A stretch of DNA of 64,000 bases from Benincasa hispida (taxonomy: Eukaryota; Streptophyta; Magnoliopsida; Cucurbitales; Cucurbitaceae). Every line of letters starts with the position of its first letter. The first letter of the stretch is position 1. A model generated the notes under the pieces. That model saw only the letters and a program-made list of their open reading frames with translations. It was not told the DNA's origin and searched no databases. Location: contig NC_052359.1 in the NCBI RefSeq assembly GCF_009727055.1, positions 25,848,365 to 25,912,364 on the forward strand, read 5' to 3'. Below, in pieces: positions 57,856 through 64,000 of this stretch. The position numbers and the translations under genes are program-made.

Positions 57856-58389
57856 TAAATGAAGAAGCTCCTCATTGCAAGAGCCTAAACTGCATGATGC
57901 TCCTGACCCGTATGAGCTTAAAATGTGAGCGGCTCCCTCCAAAAAAAAAAAAATTCTTTGTACGAACTACGTTATGACTTGATTCCTATCATTATAAAAA
58001 GTACATAGGCAACTTAAAGAAATTTTAGTTTAGTAGCGCATAAAAAAAGTTCTTTTTGAAACTACATTATGACTTGATCCCTATCATTATGAAGGGTATG
58101 TAGACAGCTTGAAAGAAACTTCAAGTGTAGTCCAGTTATAAAAAAAAAAATTGAACTACGTCATAATTTGATCCCTTTATTTAAAAGTACGAAGGAAACT
58201 TAAATAAATTTAAGTTTAGTCCATCAGAAAAGGGTACCACAACCGCCTAATTATGATACTACAAGATTGATGTTGATCATCCCTATTAAATAATGACACT
58301 CCAGTTTGAAGATGTTCATCCCTATTGGGGGCAACACATTGGATTGAAGAGGTTTGTCCCTCGTAAAGAGCTAACACAGTAAATTAAAA
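57856..58389 (+). repeat. Gypsy 3' region with about 100-bp tandem repeat
   Basis: Three degenerate units, starting about 57960, 58058 and 58152, contain GAACTACGTTATGACTTGAT then CCTATCATTAT and a GTAGACAGCTT-like word. Sequence of this type follows pol in many plant Gypsy elements. A-rich tracts of 10-13 bases separate the units. Confidence 0.65.
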
Positions 58390-58708
58390 GCACACACTTG
58401 GAATGGCGCTTCACTTCCTCTTTGAAGTCAAGTTCAGAGGCTTCACCACTTCCTCTTTGAAGTCAAATTTAGATATTTCATTTCTTCCTCTTTGATGTTC
58501 AAGTTTGTTGCGACTTCCCTACTTCCCCTAAAAAATATTATTCCCTGTAGCTTCACTACTTCTCTAAAAGTTATTGCAGTTATATCTCCTCTATAAAGAT
58601 GTTGGCGCTGTATTTTCTTCATCTCCAAGTTCGAGGATCAGAATGCTGCTTTGATGGTTGCACCGTTGCTCCTCCATCTCTGAATTTGATGGTCACGCTA
58701 CTGCTTTC
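58390..58708 (+). repeat. Degenerate minisatellite, left part
   Basis: Units of about 35-40 bp with CTTCCTCTTTGAAGTCAA and CTCCATCTCTGAATTTGATGG continue after the solo LTR at 60389 (CTATTTCCAAGTTCGAGGG). The solo LTR thus splits one repeat region. Confidence 0.7.
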
Positions 58709-60388
58709 TAATAACGAGCAAAAATGCACGTTATTACAGTGCTAAGTTATTAAACTATGCAGGTTTGCATTGATAAAAATGTACTAGATTGCGTCCAAAA
58801 AGCATTAAGTTCACAACATTGCAGTCGCATACGTCCATCGCATTAAAACAGTTAACTTATGTATTTTTGTGAAGAATATACGTTGACACAAGGCGGAAAA
58901 TGTGATCACAAGAAATCAATGGTCGAGCACAGCGTTATCGCAAGGCTTTGCGGTGATTTGCACTCGCAAATATTTGCTCAAGAAGGTTGCCGCATAGAGC
59001 CGGCACAACTTGGTGGGTGCATCTGGGTGAAAAGCGTCATAAATCACAATGGGACAGAAAGCTGATGACGATCGATTCCGAACTAAGTTGACAAGCCGCT
59101 AGCGAACTACTTTAGTAAGTACACTCAACTTTTCGGTGACAAATATTCGGTGTATCAGACAGAGAATTAATGCCATCCCATCAGTGCAATCATAAGAGAG
59201 AATAAGCCTTTCATCCCGAAGCTCTATAAATACCAATGGCAACCTTCAGTGAAAGGGTTCGCCGAGTTCAACAGTTAGATAATTTTCTCCATAGTTAGAA
59301 GTAGCCTTGTTCTTAGTTTTTCTTCTATTTAGAAGGCGGAAGCGAGAGAAGAGAGATTGTGCCGAGAGATCATTCCAGTGAACTTGGAAAAATGCCGGAA
59401 GCATCGAAATTAGAGAGAGGGCCAACTCCTGCGGAAGCAGGACGTCTTTTGAACATAATAGAGTTAACAGTGTAAAAGCCTTGAGAAGCAAGGGATTGCT
59501 GCCAAGCTATCTATTCTTATCTTCCATTGTCATTTTGTACTTTGAACTTATCTATAGAAATGGAATTTACTTCTTTATATTTGTTCCCTCTTTATTTATT
59601 ACACATGAGTAGCTAAATTTGTCGAATGGGTTGAGAAGCACTTAGCTAGCATAACTGGGGATCTTCATTCTATGCGATTATCTTGTATTATGTATGCATC
59701 ATTCGTCCATTAGATACTCGAGAGGGTAGTCTAAAGATAGAATCTAGGCTTGAAAAAGTCAGGTTAGAATCTAGGCTCGAGAGAGTTAGATTAGAACGCA
59801 TAATCAAGAGATAGGAGCTTAAGAATAAGTACTGTTTGCTATTAACACATCGCATGCATCCTAGAGATAGGTTATGATTGTATGCGGTCACCTTGTCTTT
59901 GTGTGCATCTTGCATCATCGCATAGGGAAAAAGTAGAGACTTAGTACTCTATGAAAATTATCGCATTCATCGCATGTGTCCTAGAATTAGGGGTTACCGC
60001 ATTTGCATTGGAAAATGATTTGTTGTCGCATGAGTGTAGCATGATCGCATAGTTGAATGCATTTTGGCAAACGCTAGCTAAGGACCTTCTCAACCCATTC
60101 CTCCGCATACTCAGTGTATCTTTCGCATAATCAATCTTTTCTCAAATTTGTCGCATACTTTTTACACCACAAACAACAAACCAACCAATCATTAATTTAT
60201 TTGTTACCGCAAAGTGATCTAAAAAATTATTACCGCACATTGTTTTCCTTAGTCCCTAAGTTCGACCCTGGACATACCAGGAAACTCAGTAGGATTTATA
60301 CTTGGATTTTGCTGAGAAAACTTGTTGCACAACGCATTTCCATCACCGCAATTCCTTTCATAACTTCACCACATAAAATAAAGCATCA
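58709..60388 (+). mobile_element. Solo LTR, Athila-like family A (1680 bp), inside the minisatellite
   Basis: It begins TAATAACGAGC, where the expected TGATAACG has one G to A change, and ends AAAGCATCA. The flanks CTTTC (58704-58708) and CTTCC (60389-60393) match at four of five bases. It aligns with 29045-30700 throughout. No internal sequence is present. It is younger than the Gypsy 3' region that it splits. Confidence 0.88.
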
Positions 60389-60943
60389 CTTCCCTATTTC
60401 CAAGTTCGAGGGTTGCACTATTGCTTCTACAACTCTAACTTTGGTGGTTGCATTGATGCCTCTCCATCTCCAAATTCGATGGTTGCACTTTTGCTTCTCC
60501 ATCTCCAAGTCTAAGGGTTAGATTACATGCCCCTCCATCTTCAAGTTTAGAGGTTTCATCGATGTTCCTTCATTTTTAAGTTTAGAAACTTCGTTGATTT
60601 CCCTCCATCTTCAAATTTAGAGTCTTCTCCAATGCTCATCTACAAATTCGAAAGCTTCGTTGACGCTCCTCCACCTTCAAGTTTAGAGACTTCATCAATG
60701 TTTCTCTATCTTCGAGTTCAGAGGTTTCATCGATGCTCCATCTTCAGGCTCAAGTTTGGAGGCTTTGCAATGCCATCTTCATACTCAAAGTCGCAAAGGC
60801 AAGCCTACTCCAAAGATTCATCGAACTCAAATGTGGAGAATTTGTCCATGCTTTGTCAAACTCAAACGCAAAGGTCTCGTCGATGCTTTTCCATATTTAT
60901 GTTCAAGGTTCCATTGATGCTTCTCCATCTTCAAGTTTAAAGA
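60389..60943 (+). repeat. Degenerate minisatellite, about 35-40 bp units
   Basis: Many imperfect units of the type CTCCATCTTCAAGTTTAGAGG followed by a short TTTCATCGATG-like spacer. The units vary in length and decay gradually, grading into the regular 39-bp array. Confidence 0.75.
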
Positions 60944-61360
60944 TTAGTGTGAATGGCCCGCTTTCATCTTCAAGTTCAAGATCGGTGTGCATGGCTCCTC
61001 TTCCATCTTCAAGTTCAAGATCGACGTGCATGGCTCCGCTTCCATCTTCAAGTTCAAGATCGGTGTGCATGGCCCGCTTCCATCTTCAAGTTCAAGATCG
61101 GTATGCATGGCTCCGCTTCCATCTTCAAGTTCAAGATCGGTGTGCATGGTTCTACTTCCATCTTCAAGTTTAAGATCGTTGTGCATGGCTTCTCTTAATC
61201 TTCAAGTTCAAGATCGTTCTGCATGGCTCCGCTTCCATCTTCAAGTGTAAGATCGGTGTGCATGGCTTCGCTTCATCTTCAAGTTTAAGGTCAGTGTGCG
61301 TGGCTCTGCTCCATCTTCAAGTTCAAGGTCAATGTGCATGGCTCCGCTCCATCTTCACGT
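60944..61360 (+). repeat. 39-bp minisatellite
   Basis: The unit is CATGGCTCCGCTTCCATC followed by TTCAAGTTCAAGATCGGTGTG. About ten units are present, one of them a base shorter (near 61069). The period is thirteen codons long, so several frames on both strands stay open (for example LELEDGSGAMHTD on the minus strand). I see no evidence that any of them is a gene. Confidence 0.88.
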
Positions 61361-62060
61361 TCATAGTCGGTGTATATGGCTCAGCTCCATCTTTAAGAAC
61401 ATGGTCGGTGTACATGGCTCGGCTCCATCTTCAATGTCTTTGTCTACAAAGTCATGACGCGACCTCGCTTCATCTCCAAAGTATGGTGTGGCTTGCTTCA
61501 TCTCCAGAGTCTGGCATGACTCCATTTCATCTCCAAATTCTAGCGTGGCTCTCTTCATCCCTCAAAGTTTGGCATAGCTTCGCTTCATGTTCATAAGTCT
61601 GGCGTGACTTGCTTCATCTTCACAAGTCTGGCATGCTTCACTTCATCTCGAAAGTCTGGCGGGGCTTTGCTTCATCTTGAAAGTCTGATGTGGCTCCACT
61701 TCATCTCGAAAGTCTGGCATGGCTCGCTTCATCCCTCAAAGTATGGCGTGCTTCGCTTCATCTTCACAAGTCTGGCATGGCTTCGCTTCATCTTCACAAG
61801 TCTGGCGTGGCTCTTCATCTCCACAAGTCTGGTGTGGCTTCGCATCATCTCCAAAAATCAAGTGCGGCTTCGCTTCATCTCCAAAAGTCAGGCGGGGCTT
61901 CGCTTCATCTCCAAAAGTCAAATGCGGCTTCGCTTCATCTTCAAAATTCAAGTGTGGCTTTGCTTCATCTTCAAAATTCAAGTGCGGCTTCGCTTCATCT
62001 TCAAAATTCAAGTGCGGCTTTGCTTCATCTTCAAAATTCAAATGTGGCTTCGTTTGGAAG
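61361..62060 (+). repeat. 30-bp minisatellite with graded variants
   Basis: The unit is CTTCATCTTCAAAATTC then AAGTGCGGCTTCG at the right end (five near-identical copies, 61930-62055). Leftward it changes to CTCCAAAAGTCAGGCGGGG, then CTTCACAAGTCTGGCATGG, with lengths of 27-30 bases. The gradient suggests growth at the right end. The open frames on both strands (10-residue repeats FASSSKFKCG and KPHLNFEDEA) follow from the period. Confidence 0.88.
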
Positions 62061-62310
62061 AAAAGAAGGAAGTTAAAAAAAACGAAACAGAAAAGATCAA
62101 AAGAAAGGAAAAAAAAAAGAAAGAAAAACGAAATAAAGAACAAAAAAAAAGAAAGGAAAATTGAAAAGAAAGAAAAAAGAAGAAGAAACAAAATGGTGAA
62201 AAAAAAAAGAAGAAAGAAAGAAAAGATTAAAAAAAAAGAAAGAAAACATTGGAAGAAGAAGAGAAAAATGAGAGAAAGAAAAGTGTAGAAGAAGAGGAGG
62301 AGATGAGAAT
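62061..62310 (+). repeat. Purine-rich (GAA/AAG) tract of about 250 bp
   Basis: Almost pure A and G on the plus strand with scattered T, directly after the 30-bp array. It encodes only Lys/Glu/Arg-rich low-complexity frames. Confidence 0.75.
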
Positions 62311-62519
62311 AATGGAGTGGTTTGGAGTCCTATTTATAGAGGTTCCCTAGGTTCCATAACAAATTAGAAAATCCAAATCAAATAAAGATTTCATTTAAAA
62401 TATTAAATTTTTATTAGATTTTCTAATTTGATTCTATCCTAATTTTAAATTAAAATAAAAATTAAATTAAGCAAATTCCCTATCTAATTTTATTTTATTA
62501 GATTTTGTCCTTAAATTTA
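62311..62519. other. AT-rich spacer
   Basis: This is AT-rich sequence between the purine tract and the hairpin array. No gene is seen. Confidence 0.5.
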
Positions 62520-62980
62520 TCTTCAACTAAAATTTGGACATATTCCAAATTTTATTCAAAATCAAATTTATGGATAAAATCACAAATTAAAATTTGGTCA
62601 TATTCCAAATTTTATTTAAAATCAAATGGTTCAATACTGAGATTAAATTATAAATAAAATCTCAAATTAAAATTTTGGAATATTCCAAATTTTATCCCTA
62701 ATCTAAATTGGACTTTTATTCTCAAGTCAAATTATTAAGGAAAAAATCTCAAATTAAAATTTAGGGCATCTTTCAAATTTTATATCAAATTCACCCAAAT
62801 ATAGGTTGTTATCCTATTTCAAAATCAAATTATGGGAAAGATCTAAAATTCATCCTAAATTAAAATTTGGTCATATTCCAAATTTTATTCCAAATTCAAG
62901 TATCATGTTGAGATAAAACTCAAAGTTTTTTGTAAATTAAAAATTTGGCCATATTTCAAATTTTATCCTAAATTCAAGTT
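62520..62980. repeat. Array of palindromic hairpin units
   Basis: Six copies at about 62530, 62586, 62668, 62757, 62861 and 62938 have the form AAAATTTGG, a spacer of about seven bases (TCATATT), then CCAAATTTT. Arms are nine bases and some copies carry mismatches. The units are 55-105 bases apart, with AAATC-type linkers. Confidence 0.8.
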
Positions 62981-63106
62981 AAACTTATGCACTAAATTCA
63001 TAGTTTGACTGACACATCAATTGAGGTCAAATTCAAGAACAGATATATTTGGATTTTAATTCCAACATTACATTTTTCGAGATTCATCTACCCATATATG
63101 TGCATA

Positions 63107-63122
63107 AATCTCGAAGGGGCAT
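63107..63122 (+). other. Polypurine tract of the Gypsy element
   Basis: ATCTCGAAGGGGCAT precedes the LTR start TGTTGAACG. The GGGGCATT arrangement is common at this place in plant Gypsy elements. Confidence 0.7.
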
Positions 63123-63123
63123 T

Positions 63124-64000
63124 TGTTGAACGAGAAATTTTGGACCAATCACAAATTGCCACGACAAAATTCCAAATACTTGATTTTGGACTAATTAGAA
63201 GTCGTCATGTGTCCCAAATTGAAGTCAAAGACAAATTTCGATGATGCAACATGGTTTCATCATGATCGTTGAATCAGATAAGATTAATTTGGCCCAATTT
63301 GATATTATTATTTGGGTCAAAGTCCAACTAAGTCCAAAAATAGGTTGAATTTGACTCAAATGTCAAATCAGACATAAATCCGATTAATTGGGCCCAAAGG
63401 CACCAACCAAGCCCAAGTTCAACTAATTGGGCCCAAAGGCCAAGCCTATGAACTAACCAAGCCCACCTGTGAACTCAGAAGCTATCCTCATTTTAAGAGG
63501 TTAGCAATTCTATACTCTAAAGAGCTTATAGGGAATTCTCTACAATCAGAAGACTCCTTGACTCCTGAAGCTGACCACGCTTGAAGACTGAAGTCCTTTG
63601 AAGATACAAGCAGACTAAAGTCCTTCGAATACAAGCAATCTGAAGACTAGAGTCCTTTGAAGATACACGCATTCTCTACATTCAGAGAGCCCAGAGAGAA
63701 TTCATCAACAAGCAGGAGACTCCCAAGACTCCTGAACCTACACTCCTAGAAGACAGAAGACCTTCGAAGATACAAAGACTTTTCCAAAACTTCTACTTAA
63801 AGAAGTTCGGTGCTTTTCTTCTTCAAGTCAAGCACATTCACCCAACTAAGAGAGAATCAGAGGATCAAGTATTAGAGATCGAACCACATCGCATAAAATC
63901 TTAACTCCACGAAACAAGTTTCTCCGGAAACCTCGTGCGAACACTAATCCTCCAAGAAGATTAACAAGCCCAAAGGTCGATCACCCAAGACGATCAATAA
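63124..64000 (+). mobile_element. Gypsy 3' LTR, runs off the window
   Basis: It starts TGTTGAACGAG and from 63245 on matches the 5' LTR at 52985. The match includes GGCCCAAAGG words, a shorter 34-bp array and the beginning of the 33-bp array at the window end. The 3' end lies outside. With 52985-54220 it defines one composite Gypsy element of more than 11 kb. Confidence 0.85.

Noticed and set aside
61604..62288. Long open frames on both strands of the 30-bp repeat region
   Set aside because: The period is ten codons, so several frames stay open together. There is no domain, start context or neighbouring gene structure.
63005..63244. 79-residue open frame before the 3' LTR match
   Set aside because: It spans the PPT and the LTR start, so it is non-coding element sequence.

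Overview
This window is plant nuclear DNA. It has AT-rich intergenic sequence, a spliced cell-wall gene with canonical GT/AG introns, and dense, nested LTR retrotransposons of the Ty1/Copia and Ty3/Gypsy types, plus a LINE remnant. The Gypsy gag at 54.4-56.1 kb reads like the gag proteins I recall from cucurbit (Cucumis-type) genomes, so a cucurbit is my best guess. The species cannot be fixed from this sequence alone.

Only one gene looks intact: a xyloglucan endotransglucosylase/hydrolase (XTH) on the minus strand at 9974-12683, with four exons, 291 residues and a TATA box upstream. Two other host-gene traces are broken fragments: an LRR receptor-kinase N-terminus (43.7-44.1 kb, minus) and a short-chain dehydrogenase piece (48.4-48.7 kb, plus).

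Layout. 1-8.6 kb: a Gypsy LTR end, a gag fragment, the 3' half of an Athila-like element on the minus strand (envelope-like ORF, 3' UTR, polypurine tract, LTR), then a Copia 3' end. 8.6-13.6 kb: the XTH gene and its flanks. 13.6-22.3 kb: a Copia element with both LTRs, PBS, PPT and a near-match target duplication. It is interrupted by a solo LTR (14865-16556) and a Gypsy LTR (about 16975-18652). 24.1-26.0 kb: an Athila LTR, PBS and gag. 26.0-32.0 kb: a minus-strand Copia leader and LTR, the LTR split by a 3 kb Athila-like 3' end. 32.2-34.4 kb: a solo Copia LTR. 34.7-37.5 kb: two head-to-tail Athila-type LTRs. 39.1-40.6 kb: a LINE 3' end. 40.6-46.6 kb: AT-rich DNA with hairpin (MITE-like) elements. 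46.7-53 kb: LTRs and a Copia 3' half containing a 22-N assembly gap flanked by duplicated sequence. 53-64 kb: a composite Gypsy element with a 5' LTR lacking its first part, PBS, broken gag, no pol, a long 3' region made of several kinds of tandem repeat, a PPT and a 3' LTR running off the window.

The main interest is the insertion stratigraphy. Several solo LTRs have TG/CA ends and 4-of-5 matching target duplications. One Athila-like LTR family occurs four times. The Gypsy 3' region combines 30-bp and 39-bp minisatellites, a roughly 100-bp repeat and an array of palindromic hairpin units.
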